From Mannheimia sp041807705 (lineage in GTDB: Bacteria; Pseudomonadota; Gammaproteobacteria; Enterobacterales; Pasteurellaceae), in assembly GCF_041807705.1 (NCBI RefSeq), contig NZ_JBGTYY010000009.1:8134-72133 (forward strand): a DNA stretch of 64,000 nt. Reading direction: 5' to 3'. The translations under genes and the position numbers were made by a program. Below, piece by piece: positions 50,325-59,253 of this stretch; position 1 is the stretch's first letter; every line of letters starts with the position of its first letter. A model generated the notes under the pieces. It did not search any database and was not told where the DNA came from. It was given only the letters and a program-made list of their open reading frames with translations.

Positions 50325-51056
50325 ATGCCTTTACTTTCTATTCAAAACTTGCATAAAAAATATGGCGAGACTGTCGCAATTAATAATCTGAGTTTAGATT
50401 TGCATAAAGGCGAAGTTGTTGTGCTGCTTGGGCCTTCTGGCTGTGGTAAGAGTACCTTGCTTCGCTGTATTAATGGCTTGGAAGATAAACAAGGAGGTAC
50501 AATTTCAATGCAAGATGTTGGCGAATTTGGCAAAGATTTGAGTTGGGAGCAATCTCGGCAAAAAGTGGGAATGGTATTCCAAAGCTATGAATTATTCGCC
50601 CATTTAAACGTTATTGAAAATATTTTACTTGGCCCATTAAAGGCTCAAAAACGCAGTCGGGAAGAAGTAGAAGCTCAGGCAGATTTACTCTTAAAACGAG
50701 TTGGTTTATTTGATAGAAAAACCGCTTTTCCGAGAGAACTTTCTGGCGGGCAGAAACAACGCATCGCCATCGTTCGAGCGTTGTGTATGAACCCTGAAGT
50801 TATTTTGTTAGATGAAATTAAGGCAGCACTCGATCCTGAAATGGTACGAGAAGTGTTAGATGTGGTACTTGAGTTGGCAGATGAGGGAATGTCAATGCTC
50901 ATTGTTACTCACGAGATGGGCTTTGCAGAGAAGGTTGCCGATCGCATTGTATTTATTGATAAAGGCGAAATTATTGAGCAATTTCCGCCGCACGAGTTTT
51001 TTAAAGCACCAAAAACCGAGCGAGCAAGACAGTTCTTACACGGTTTAGATTATTAA
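50325..51056 (+). CDS. Amino-acid ABC transporter ATPase
   Basis: A 243-residue ABC ATPase of the polar amino-acid (GlnQ/HisP) class. Walker A GPSGCGKST (about residues 36-44), Q-loop FQSYELFAHL, signature LSGGQKQR and H-loop THEMGF are intact. Walker B reads VILLDEIKAALDP instead of the usual LLDEPTAALDP: the catalytic Glu remains, but the next two positions are altered. The following gene is a damaged binding protein, and candidate permeases are 10 kb upstream. It may be on its way to loss. Confidence 0.9.
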   Translation: MPLLSIQNLHKKYGETVAINNLSLDLHKGEVVVLLGPSGCGKSTLLRCINGLEDKQGGTISMQDVGEFGKDLSWEQSRQKVGMVFQSYELFAHLNVIENILLGPLKAQKRSREEVEAQADLLLKRVGLFDRKTAFPRELSGGQKQRIAIVRALCMNPEVILLDEIKAALDPEMVREVLDVVLELADEGMSMLIVTHEMGFAEKVADRIVFIDKGEIIEQFPPHEFFKAPKTERARQFLHGLDY

Positions 51057-51075
51057 CATTATTTGAGGAATTACT

Positions 51076-51471
51076 ATGAAACGTTCAACATTCTTAAAAA
51101 CCTTATTAGTGAATAAAGGCACAACGGCTGATGCCTATTTCAGCAAAAATCATCCTGAAATTCAGTTATTAAAATTCGACCACAATACTGAAACCTTTAA
51201 TGCGTTAAAAGATGGACGTGGCGTTGCACTTGCACACGACAACGCATTAGTGTGGGCTTGGGCAAAAGAGAACGCAGATTTTGATGTGGCGATTGGCAAT
51301 ATCGGGCCATCTGAACAAATTGCTCCAGCAGTACAAAAAGGCAACAAAGCATTGCTTGATTTTGTGAACAAAGAGATTAGCGAATTTAAAGCGAACGGCA
51401 AATTAAAAGCAGCTTATGAAAAAACCTTAGTGCTTGTTTATGGCGAGAAAGAAGGGCTTTTAGCGAAATAA
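51076..51471 (+). pseudogene. Amino-acid binding protein with internal deletion
   Basis: A 131-residue reading frame. The first nine residues (MKRSTFLKT) look like the start of a signal peptide, but no hydrophobic core follows. Instead the sequence jumps to LLVNKGTTADAYFSKNHPEI and continues as the second lobe of a family-3 amino-acid binding protein (LKDGRGVALAHDNALVWAWAKEN, NKEISEFKANGKLKAAYEKTL). About half of a typical 240-270-residue protein is missing, in frame, so export and ligand binding should be lost. A good ribosome-binding site (GAGGAA) persists. Confidence 0.85.
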
Positions 51472-51560
51472 GTAAGTGAACGGATTGCTTACCTTGCGGT
51501 TGAGAAATATTAATTTGCAAAAAATTCTACTGTTTTGACCGCTTGTTTCTTCAAGGAAGA

Positions 51561-51597
51561 AAAAACCTTATTCAAAAATGAATAAGGTTTTTCTTTT
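51561..51597. terminator. Bidirectional terminator before glmS end
   Basis: AAAAACCTTATTC (51561-51573) and GAATAAGGTTTTT (51580-51592) form a perfect 13-bp stem between convergent genes. Confidence 0.92.
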
Positions 51598-51601
51598 ATG
51601 G

Positions 51602-53437
51602 TTACTCTACCGTTACCGCTTTTGCAAGGTTACGAGGTTGATCCACGTCTGTTCCTTTAATTAAAGCGATGTGGTATGAAAGCAGTTGTAACGGCACGGT
51701 ATAGAAAATCGGTGCGGTTACTTCATCTACTTTTGGTAATACGATAGTTTTGAAACCTTCTGCCTCTTCAAAACCTGCATCGTGATCGGCAAATACATAT
51801 AACTGACCGCCTCTTGCTCGCACTTCTTCAATGTTAGATTTTACTTTTTCTAACAAATCGTTTTCTGGTGCAACCACTACAACCGGCATATCGCTATCAA
51901 TTAACGCTAACGGACCGTGTTTTAATTCGCCTGCTGCGTAAGCCTCTGCGTGAATGTATGAAATCTCTTTTAATTTTAACGCAGATTCCATCGCAATCGG
52001 GTAGTATTCACCACGACCTAAGAATAATGTGTGGTGTTTATCCGCAAAGTCTTCTGATAATTTCTCGATTTGTTTATCGAACACTAACGCACTTTCAATT
52101 TGAGCTGGCAAGCGTTGTAAAGATTGAACAATGTGATGCTCTTGTTCTTCACTCATACGGTTTTGTAAACGACCAATCGCTACGTTTAATAATAATAAGC
52201 AAGTTAATTGTGTTGTGAATGCTTTTGTTGAAGCTACACCAATTTCCACACCAGCTTTAGTTAAGAACGCAAAATCAGATTCACGCACTAATGATGAGCT
52301 TGCAACGTTACACACCGTCATCGCTGCCATATAACCAGACTCTTTCGCTAAACGAAGTGCCGCTAAGGTATCTGCTGTTTCACCTGATTGAGAAAGTGTG
52401 ATTAATAAGCTGTTCGGGCGTGTTACAAATTTACGGTAACGGAATTCAGACGCGATTTCCACATCACAGCTTACGCCTGCGAGTGATTCAAACCAGTAAC
52501 GAGCGACCATACCTGCGTTGTAAGATGTACCACAAGCCACAATTTGAACGTGTTCTACTTTTGATAAAATCTCTGCTGCATTTGGTGCAATCGCAGATAC
52601 ATCAACTTTACCGTCTTTAATACGACCATCTAAGGTGTTCATAATCGCAACTGGTTGTTCAAAAATCTCTTTTTGCATATAGTGGCGATATTGACCTTTA
52701 TCCGCAGCATCGGCTTCAAAGTTACCTTCGTGAATTTCACGTTCTACTTTATTGCCTTGACGGTCGTAAATCTCAACAGAACGGCGGGTAATCTCTGCTA
52801 CATCGCCTTCTTCCAAATAAGCAAAACGGCGGGTTACGCTTAATAATGCTAACGGATCTGAGGCTAAGAAGTTTTCACCTACACCATAGCCAATCACAAG
52901 TGGGCTGCCTGAACGAGCAACGATTAAATGTTCCGGCTCTTCTTCGTTTAATACTACTGTGCCGTATGCACCACGAAGTTGTACTACGGTTTTTTGTACC
53001 GCTTCTAATAATGATGAAGCCGAACGCAATTCCCACTCAACTAAGTGTGCGATAACTTCTGTATCGGTTTGTGATTGGAACACATAGCCACGCTCTTGTA
53101 GCACGACTTTTAATTCTTCGTAGTTTTCGATAATACCATTATGTACCACCGCAATTTTACCGCTACGATGTGGGTGAGCATTAGTTTCTGATGGCTCACC
53201 GTGTGTTGCCCAACGAGTGTGAGCAATACCTGTACCACCTAATAATGGCTGTGCTTCTAACGCATCATCTAATGCTTTCACTTTACCTACACGGCGTACG
53301 ATCTGCATTTTTTTATCGGCTGCGTTTAATACCGCTACGCCTGCTGAGTCGTAGCCTCGATATTCTAAGCGGTGTAAACCATCAACTAATATTTCAGCCA
53401 CATCACGTTGTGCTACTGCACCTACAATTCCACACAT
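51602..53437 (-). CDS. glmS: GlmS, glucosamine-6-phosphate synthase
   Basis: Makes glucosamine 6-phosphate from fructose 6-phosphate and glutamine, the entry to peptidoglycan and LPS synthesis. A 611-residue protein with the class II amidotransferase nucleophile Cys2 (MCGIVGAV), HTRWATHGEPSETNAHPH, and two SIS domains with ITLSQSGETADTLAAL; the C-terminus DQPRNLAKAVTVE is canonical. No glmS ribozyme is seen upstream. The DeoR gene upstream is on the same strand. Confidence 0.98.
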   Translation of the reverse strand: MCGIVGAVAQRDVAEILVDGLHRLEYRGYDSAGVAVLNAADKKMQIVRRVGKVKALDDALEAQPLLGGTGIAHTRWATHGEPSETNAHPHRSGKIAVVHNGIIENYEELKVVLQERGYVFQSQTDTEVIAHLVEWELRSASSLLEAVQKTVVQLRGAYGTVVLNEEEPEHLIVARSGSPLVIGYGVGENFLASDPLALLSVTRRFAYLEEGDVAEITRRSVEIYDRQGNKVEREIHEGNFEADAADKGQYRHYMQKEIFEQPVAIMNTLDGRIKDGKVDVSAIAPNAAEILSKVEHVQIVACGTSYNAGMVARYWFESLAGVSCDVEIASEFRYRKFVTRPNSLLITLSQSGETADTLAALRLAKESGYMAAMTVCNVASSSLVRESDFAFLTKAGVEIGVASTKAFTTQLTCLLLLNVAIGRLQNRMSEEQEHHIVQSLQRLPAQIESALVFDKQIEKLSEDFADKHHTLFLGRGEYYPIAMESALKLKEISYIHAEAYAAGELKHGPLALIDSDMPVVVVAPENDLLEKVKSNIEEVRARGGQLYVFADHDAGFEEAEGFKTIVLPKVDEVTAPIFYTVPLQLLSYHIALIKGTDVDQPRNLAKAVTVE

Positions 53438-53477
53438 AAATTTGCTTTCCTATTTTTTAAGTTAAAAATTCGATTAT

Positions 53478-54239
53478 TTATTTTGCAATGAGGACTTCGA
53501 CACCCATTTTTTCAATTTTTTCTTTCGTTTCGAAACTTAATTGGTTGTCGGTAATAATTTTGGTGATTTTTGACCATTCCAATTCAATATTAGGCATTTT
53601 TCGCCCGATTTTTTGTGATTCAATCAACACTATCACTTCTCGGCTGACTTCTGCCATCACTTGGCTTAACCCGACTAGCTCATTGAAAGTGGTTGTGCCA
53701 CGTGATAAATCTAAACCATCTGCACCAATAAAGAGCTGGTCAAAATCATATGAACGCAACACTTGTTCAGCCACTTTTCCTTGAAAAGATTCTGAACGGC
53801 TATCCCAAGTACCACCTGTCATTAATACTGTTGGCTCGCACTCCAAAGAGGTTAATTCCGCTGCTAAATTCAGCGAGTTGGTCATCACGACCAAGCCGGT
53901 TTGGTTTAAGGCTTTAACTAACGCCCCAGTCGTGCTGCCGCTATCAATGATGATACGGTTATGGTCACGAATACAATCTCGGGCGGCTTGTGCAATCTTC
54001 TTCTTTTGAATCGAAAGTTGCTCAGTAAATTCTTCTTCCATCATCTCTGAAGGGATTTTTACCGCCCCACCATATTTTCGCAATAAAAAACCACTTTCTT
54101 CTAAAGCGGTTAGGTCTTTACGAATGGTAACTTCTGAAGTTTCAAACAGTGTAGCGAGTTCATCAACACTCACTTCTTGTTGCGATTGTACCATCTGTAC
54201 AATTAAATGGCGGCGTTGTTGTGTGTTACGTTTTGACAT
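53478..54239 (-). CDS. DeoR/GlpR-family regulator next to glmS
   Basis: A 253-residue DeoR-type regulator. QQRRHLIVQMVQSQQEVSVDELATLFETSEVTIRKDL is the helix-turn-helix; IIIDSGSTTGALVKAL and the LIESQKIGRKMP segment belong to the sensor domain. The ATG at 54239 is chosen; a GTG four codons upstream is possible. It lies 40 bp before glmS on the same strand, suggesting control of amino-sugar genes, but the ligand is unknown. Confidence 0.9.
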   Translation of the reverse strand: MSKRNTQQRRHLIVQMVQSQQEVSVDELATLFETSEVTIRKDLTALEESGFLLRKYGGAVKIPSEMMEEEFTEQLSIQKKKIAQAARDCIRDHNRIIIDSGSTTGALVKALNQTGLVVMTNSLNLAAELTSLECEPTVLMTGGTWDSRSESFQGKVAEQVLRSYDFDQLFIGADGLDLSRGTTTFNELVGLSQVMAEVSREVIVLIESQKIGRKMPNIELEWSKITKIITDNQLSFETKEKIEKMGVEVLIAK

Positions 54240-54337
54240 TACAATCTTCACTTAAGTTTCGTTTCAAAACTTTTTGCATTATAAAGAAAGAAAATAAAAA
54301 GAAAAGCAAGAAATCCATAATTTACAAAATCTATACA

Positions 54338-54374
54338 AAACAAAACCGCTTGTTCTTTGGCGATACAAGCGGTT
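54338..54374 (-). terminator. Paired uptake signals forming a terminator
   Basis: AACCGCTTGT (54344-54353) and ACAAGCGGTT (54365-54374) are perfect inverted uptake signals 11 bases apart. Read on the minus strand, downstream of the glycine-zipper lipoprotein gene, the hairpin is followed by TTTTG. Confidence 0.8.
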
Positions 54375-54396
54375 CATTTCTGTCAATTTTTTGCAA

Positions 54397-54597
54397 TTAT
54401 TTGATTTGGCTACCGATTACACCACCAAGTGCCGCACCACCTAAGGTTGCGCCCGTTGAATTACCAATTGCTTGTCCAGCAACACCGCCAACTGCTGCAC
54501 CAATTGCGGTATTACGTTGCGATTTTGTCATATTGTTACAGCCTGATACTGCAACTGCTAAAAGAGCTACTCCGACAACTTTTAACATAGACTTCAT
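54397..54597 (-). CDS. Glycine-zipper lipoprotein (OsmB-like)
   Basis: A 66-residue lipoprotein: signal MKSMLKVVGVALLAVAVSGC with lipobox VSGC (Cys20), then a short polar linker and a glycine-zipper region (GAAVGGVAGQAIGNSTG, then GGAALGGVIGSQIK). It resembles OsmB and the 2TM glycine-zipper surface-antigen family, which sit in or under the outer membrane. GAGGGATT lies upstream. Single gene with its own terminator. Confidence 0.88.
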   Translation of the reverse strand: MKSMLKVVGVALLAVAVSGCNNMTKSQRNTAIGAAVGGVAGQAIGNSTGATLGGAALGGVIGSQIK

Positions 54598-54736
54598 ATT
54601 AATCCCTCATTATTAATCAATTTCAAATTGGTCAATCTCCTTGACCTAATCTATAAGATTTTATTTAGTAGAAAAGGTTCAATAAAAAATGCAATTGCAA
54701 AATTCCAAGCAAATTCGACCGCTTGTTTAGCTGAAC

Positions 54737-54779
54737 TGTGAAGCTGCTCACAGAATTTTGCCTTATTTTCTGCTATATT
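54737..54779 (+). promoter_or_regulatory. Class II CRP promoter of afuABC
   Basis: A perfect TGTGA-N6-TCACA (54737-54752) and a -10 box TATATT (54774-54779). The predicted start near 54786 places the CRP centre at -41.5, and the ATG is about 30 bases further on. Confidence 0.85.
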
Positions 54780-54815
54780 CCGCTTAATTTTCTCCCTAAC
54801 AGTAAGGAAATCACA

Positions 54816-55850
54816 ATGAAATTGAAAAAATTAGCTTTAACAGTATCTGGTTTACTACTCGGTTCATTATTTTCTCAATCGGCATTGGCGGAAGGTCGTC
54901 TGACCGTTTATTGTAGTGCGACGAACGAACTTTGCGAGCAAGAAGTTCAAGCATTTGGTAAGAAATACGATGTGAAAGTATCGTTTGTGCGTAATGGTTC
55001 AGGCAGCACATTAGCGAAAATTGAGGCCGAAAAAAATAATCCACAGGCTGATGTGTGGTACGGTGGCACGCTTGATCCTCATTCACAAGCGGCAGAAATG
55101 GGCTTACTCCAACAGTATCAATCACCGAGTTTAGAGCAAATTATGGAAAAATTCCGTGATCCTGCCAAATTAAAAGGCAACTATTCTTCTGCGGTGTATA
55201 TGGGGATTTTAGGCTACGGCGTAAACTTAGATCGCTTGAAAAAATTAGGTATCGAGAAAGTGCCAACAACTTGGGAAGAGTTACTAGACCCTCGTTTAGC
55301 AGGCGAAATTCAAATTGCAGATCCGCAAAGTTCAGGTACAGCTTACACAGCAATTGCTACCTTCGTGCAACTTTGGGGCGAAGAAAAAGCCTTTGAATAC
55401 TTCCGCAAATTACACAAAAACATTTCACAATATACTAAATCAGGCATCACGCCAGCTCGTAACACAGCACGAGGCGAAACCACCATCGGTATCGGCTTCT
55501 TACACGACTATGCTATCGAGAAGAAAAACGGGGCTAACATTGAAATAACTGCACCAACTGACGGTACAGGTTATGAATTAGGCGGCGTGAGTATCTTAAA
55601 AGGGGCAAGAAACCTTGAAAATGCGAAGCTGTTCGTGGATTGGTCGCTTTCTAAAGAAGCTCAAGAACTCTCTTGGCAGAAAGGAAATGCGTTCCAAGTA
55701 TTAACCAACACAACGGCAGAAGCCTCGCCTTATGCCCTTAATCCAAAAGACTTAAACTTAATTGACTACGATTTTGAGAAATATGGTTCAAGCGAAGAAC
55801 GTAAACGCTTGATTGATAAATGGGTTAATGAAGTTAAGTTAGCCAAATAA
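54816..55850 (+). CDS. afuA: AfuA-type periplasmic binding protein (sugar-phosphate/ferric family)
   Basis: A 344-residue periplasmic binding protein. Signal peptide MKLKKLALTVSGLLLGSLFS ends near SALA. The mature part has LTVYCSATNELCEQEV, ADVWYGGTLDPHSQAAEMGLL and TTWEELLDPRLAGEIQIADPQSSGTAY, as in the AfuA group. Originally annotated as a ferric binding protein, AfuA of A. pleuropneumoniae was shown to bind hexose phosphates. CRP control and the glpTQ neighbourhood favour a phosphorylated sugar here. The ATG at 54816 has AAGGAA; an upstream frame to 54738 is not needed. Confidence 0.8.
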   Translation: MKLKKLALTVSGLLLGSLFSQSALAEGRLTVYCSATNELCEQEVQAFGKKYDVKVSFVRNGSGSTLAKIEAEKNNPQADVWYGGTLDPHSQAAEMGLLQQYQSPSLEQIMEKFRDPAKLKGNYSSAVYMGILGYGVNLDRLKKLGIEKVPTTWEELLDPRLAGEIQIADPQSSGTAYTAIATFVQLWGEEKAFEYFRKLHKNISQYTKSGITPARNTARGETTIGIGFLHDYAIEKKNGANIEITAPTDGTGYELGGVSILKGARNLENAKLFVDWSLSKEAQELSWQKGNAFQVLTNTTAEASPYALNPKDLNLIDYDFEKYGSSEERKRLIDKWVNEVKLAK

Positions 55851-55898
55851 TTCTTCTTTTAGAGGGGGCTTTCCCCTCTTTTTTATCTGTGAGGTATT

Positions 55899-57935
55899 AT
55901 GCAGAGTTTTTCTTTTTCCCGACCGCTTGTATGGGTGGTGATCGGTTTACTCGGTTTTCTCTTATTGCCCGCTAAAGCATTAGATTATGGTTTGTTTGAC
56001 TCAACAAAAGACGAGCTGTTTTCAGCGATGGGCTGGTCAAGTTTAAATATCGCTTGGGCGTGGTTCTTACCGCTTTTTGCATTTTTATTACCAAATCCGA
56101 CCGCTTGTAAACGCCGAGCCAAGCTCGAATTAGTCGGCTTAGGCTTATTGTTTGCCTTTATTTTCTTATCTGCAATCGTGCTTAAAGTCAGTTTAGGCTA
56201 TGCGGTTTTACCTTTGATTATTGCTATTACAGGGCTTGCGACCAATAACCTTGCTATTTTTAAAGTAATGCAAGGCGACCGCTTTATTATTGGTTCACTC
56301 ATTAGTATTATCCTACTGATTTTCTTCTTTATCGTTTACCCAACCATTGCGATTTTCGTCTCAATGTTCTACAACGGCGACGAATTTGTACCAAGCCAAG
56401 TGCTCACTATTTTGCAACAGCCTTATGTGGCTCGAGTAGTGGGGAACTCGTTATCAGTTGCGGGAACGGCGGGTGTGCTTTCCACTCTGTTTGGTTTGGC
56501 TTTTGCCCTTTACACCACTCGTATTGCGGAACGCTCTGCGTTCATCGGACGAATTTTCTCGATCTTACCAATTGTTACACCGCCATTTGTGGTCGGTTTA
56601 GGTGTAACGCTAATGCTTGGGCGTTCGGGCTATGTTACTGAATTTTTAGTGGAACACTTTGGCTTTGCCAGCAACTGGCTCTACGGCTATACAGGGATTG
56701 TGATTGCTCACACGCTTGCCCTTACACCAATGTCGTTTATGATTTTAGAAGGAGCGTTGAAATCTATTCACCCATCTGTGGAAGAAGCAGCTTACACCTT
56801 ACGTTCTAACCGCTATCAAGCCTTCTTTAACATTATTTTCCCATTACTCAAACCTGCTCTGGCTAACTCATTCTTAGTGGTGGCAATTCAATCCCTTGCG
56901 GACTTCAGTACGCCATTAGTTTTAGGCGGCAGCTTTGATGTGATTGCAACGCAAATCTACTTCTATATTGCAGGTTCACAGCTTGATTATGCTTCTGCAA
57001 GTACACTTGGAGCGATCTTACTCGTGTTCTCGCTGACAATTTTCGTAATCCAATACCTCTGGATCGGCAACCGTTCTTATGTAACTGTATCGGGCAAATC
57101 TTATCGTGGCGATGTGCAAGATTTACCAAACGGAATGAAATGGCTAATTATTGCCACTCTGCTGTTCTGGGGAATATTCAACCTTGTGCTTTACGGTAGT
57201 ATTTTCTACGGTAGCTTCACAGTAAACTGGGGCGTAGATTACACCCTTACACTAGATAACTACATCAAACTGTTCGGACAAGGCTTTAGCGATGGCGGTT
57301 TCCCATCACTGATTCAAACCGTGTTATTTGCCGCTGCTGCTGCACCAATTACGGCATTGTTTGGCTTGCTAATTGCTTATGTCACGGTTCGCCGTGATTT
57401 CAAAGGCAAGAAAACGCTGGAATTTTTAACCTTACTTTGCTTTGCCGTGCCGGGAACAGTCGCAGGGGTGTCTTACATTCTTGCCTTCAACGATGCCCCG
57501 ATTTATTTAACTGGCACAGGTATGATTATTATCCTCTCAATGGTAATGCGAAATATGCCTGTGGGTATGCGTGCAGCAATCGCTGGCTTAGGGCAGTTGG
57601 ATAAATCCCTTGATGAAGCCTCTCTTTCGCTAAAAGCTGGTTCATTTAAAACTATGCTGTTTGTGGTGTTACCGCTTCTCAAGCCAGCCTTACTTTCTGC
57701 TCTTGTAACCAGCTTCGTGCGAGCAATGACCACCGTAAGTGCGATTGTGTTCTTAGTCACCGCAGATACACGAGTGGCAACCTCTTACATTCTCAACCGT
57801 GTGGAAGATGGCGAATACGGCATTGCGATTGCCTACGGCTCAATTTTAATTGTAGTGATGATGGCGATTATTTTGATTTTCGACTGGATTGTTGGGGATA
57901 CTCGTATTGCTCGCTCTAAGGCGAAGAAAATGTAA
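55899..57935 (+). CDS. afuB: AfuB-type double-domain ABC permease
   Basis: A 678-residue inner-membrane permease made of two fused permease halves (about residues 1-390 and 400-678), each with the ATPase-contact loop: EEAAYTLRSNRYQAFFNIIFPLLKP and DEASLSLKAGSFKTMLFVVLPLLKP. Such double-length permeases are typical of AfuB/FbpB. It follows afuA by 48 bp, with the same CRP-driven promoter. A 200-bp spacer with a GC-rich repeat separates it from afuC. Confidence 0.85.
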   Translation: MQSFSFSRPLVWVVIGLLGFLLLPAKALDYGLFDSTKDELFSAMGWSSLNIAWAWFLPLFAFLLPNPTACKRRAKLELVGLGLLFAFIFLSAIVLKVSLGYAVLPLIIAITGLATNNLAIFKVMQGDRFIIGSLISIILLIFFFIVYPTIAIFVSMFYNGDEFVPSQVLTILQQPYVARVVGNSLSVAGTAGVLSTLFGLAFALYTTRIAERSAFIGRIFSILPIVTPPFVVGLGVTLMLGRSGYVTEFLVEHFGFASNWLYGYTGIVIAHTLALTPMSFMILEGALKSIHPSVEEAAYTLRSNRYQAFFNIIFPLLKPALANSFLVVAIQSLADFSTPLVLGGSFDVIATQIYFYIAGSQLDYASASTLGAILLVFSLTIFVIQYLWIGNRSYVTVSGKSYRGDVQDLPNGMKWLIIATLLFWGIFNLVLYGSIFYGSFTVNWGVDYTLTLDNYIKLFGQGFSDGGFPSLIQTVLFAAAAAPITALFGLLIAYVTVRRDFKGKKTLEFLTLLCFAVPGTVAGVSYILAFNDAPIYLTGTGMIIILSMVMRNMPVGMRAAIAGLGQLDKSLDEASLSLKAGSFKTMLFVVLPLLKPALLSALVTSFVRAMTTVSAIVFLVTADTRVATSYILNRVEDGEYGIAIAYGSILIVVMMAIILIFDWIVGDTRIARSKAKKM

Positions 57936-57989
57936 AACACATCTACTCTCCCTTTATAGGTAGATTTGTCAAGTTCTGTATCAATATCC

Positions 57990-58058
57990 GTAGGGGCAGA
58001 TCCTGTGCCTATTCGCAAACAATATTAATTTACGGGCGGGCACTGGACCCGCCCCTAC
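57990..58058. repeat. Nested GC-rich inverted repeat between afuB and afuC
   Basis: GTAGGGGC (57990-57997) and GCCCCTAC (58051-58058) bound the element; inside, GGGCGGG (58034-58040) pairs with CCCGCCC (58048-58054). It is far more GC-rich than the flanks and resembles a dispersed intergenic repeat. A single copy was found in this window. Confidence 0.7.
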
Positions 58059-58135
58059 ACACAATCATTATGTATTTAGAGCCTGACAGCCCGCCCTTTA
58101 TGGAAGAGAGAAAGATATAATTAAAAGGACAAAAT

Positions 58136-59182
58136 ATGAATAACGATTTCTTAGTATTAAAAAATGTAACCAAATCTTTCGGCAAAGCTACTGTTATTGA
58201 TAATCTCAACTTAAGCATTCCTAAAGGAAAAATGATTACCCTGCTTGGCCCTTCAGGCTGTGGAAAAACCACCGTGTTACGCCTTGTGGCAGGTTTGGAA
58301 AGCCCAACATCGGGGCAGATTTTTATTGATGGCGAAGATGTTACCCAAAGCTCGATTCAAAATCGGGATATTTGCATTGTGTTCCAGTCTTACGCTCTTT
58401 TCCCCCATATGTCGATTGGCGACAACGTTGGTTATGGCTTAAAAATGCAAGGGGTGCCGAAAGAAGAACGATTACAACGTGTGAAAGAGGCGTTGGAATT
58501 GGTCGATTTAGCGGGGTTTGAAGACCGTTTTGTCGATCAGATTTCAGGCGGACAACAGCAACGTGTGGCACTGGCTCGTGCGTTAATTCTAAAACCAAAG
58601 GTGCTTTTATTTGATGAACCGTTAAGTAACTTAGACGCCAACCTTCGCCGCTCAATGCGAGAAAAAATCCGTGAGTTGCAGCAACGTCTTAATATCACCT
58701 CGCTTTATGTTACTCACGACCAATCGGAAGCCTTTGCGGTATCCGACCAAGTGATTGTGATGGATAAAGGCATTATCAAACAGCAAGACACGGCGAAAAA
58801 TCTCTACTTACAGCCAAACTCGCTCTTTCTTGCTAACTTTATGGGAGAATCCACTATTCTGCCAGCGAAGAAGTTTGATGACAAAATCCAAATTGGCAAT
58901 TTCAGCTTTACGCTTGCTCATTCAGATCGCTTCAATGTACCGAATGGCGACTGTTTAGTCGGCATACGTCCAGAAGCAATTCGCTTACAAGCTAATGGTG
59001 AAGAGAACCAACATTGCCAAATCAAGCACGCTGTTTATATGGGAGCTCATTGGGAAATTACGGTAGAGTGGCAAGGCAAAGAAATTATGGTGAATCTCAA
59101 CCCTGATCAATACAATGAAAACCAAGCTGAGTACTATGTTCACCTAAGCCAAAATGGTATTTTCTTGTTAAATCAAGAATAA
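58136..59182 (+). CDS. afuC: AfuC-type ABC ATPase
   Basis: A 348-residue ATPase of the carbohydrate/iron/polyamine importer class. Walker A GPSGCGKTT, Q-loop FQSYALF, signature ISGGQQQRVALARAL, Walker B VLLFDEPLSNLDANL and H-loop THDQSEA are intact. The C-terminal TOBE-like regulatory domain (residues about 240-348) includes CLVGIRPEAIRLQ. AAAAGGAC lies upstream. It supplies energy for AfuB, which is encoded 200 bp upstream. Confidence 0.88.
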   Translation: MNNDFLVLKNVTKSFGKATVIDNLNLSIPKGKMITLLGPSGCGKTTVLRLVAGLESPTSGQIFIDGEDVTQSSIQNRDICIVFQSYALFPHMSIGDNVGYGLKMQGVPKEERLQRVKEALELVDLAGFEDRFVDQISGGQQQRVALARALILKPKVLLFDEPLSNLDANLRRSMREKIRELQQRLNITSLYVTHDQSEAFAVSDQVIVMDKGIIKQQDTAKNLYLQPNSLFLANFMGESTILPAKKFDDKIQIGNFSFTLAHSDRFNVPNGDCLVGIRPEAIRLQANGEENQHCQIKHAVYMGAHWEITVEWQGKEIMVNLNPDQYNENQAEYYVHLSQNGIFLLNQE

Positions 59183-59191
59183 CCTAAAACA

Positions 59192-59235
59192 CAAGCGGTC
59201 TGATTTGCAAAAAAATTTACAAATCAGACCGCTTG
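59192..59235. terminator. Uptake-signal hairpin between afuC and glpQ
   Basis: CAAGCGGTCTGATTT (59192-59206) pairs perfectly with AAATCAGACCGCTTG (59221-59235): a 15-bp stem with a 14-base A-rich loop. It contains a canonical uptake signal in the left arm and lies between convergent genes. Confidence 0.85.
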
Positions 59236-59253
59236 CTATTTAAAAAGTATTAA

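Noticed and set aside
53438..53478. glmS ribozyme
   Set aside because: The short leader between the DeoR gene and glmS is far too small, and the ribozyme is a feature of Gram-positive glmS genes.
54816..59182. Assignment of afuABC as an FbpABC iron transporter
   Set aside because: The binding protein does not match the FbpA start or iron-ligand pattern I know, and promoter and context point to sugar phosphates. Kept as an alternative only.
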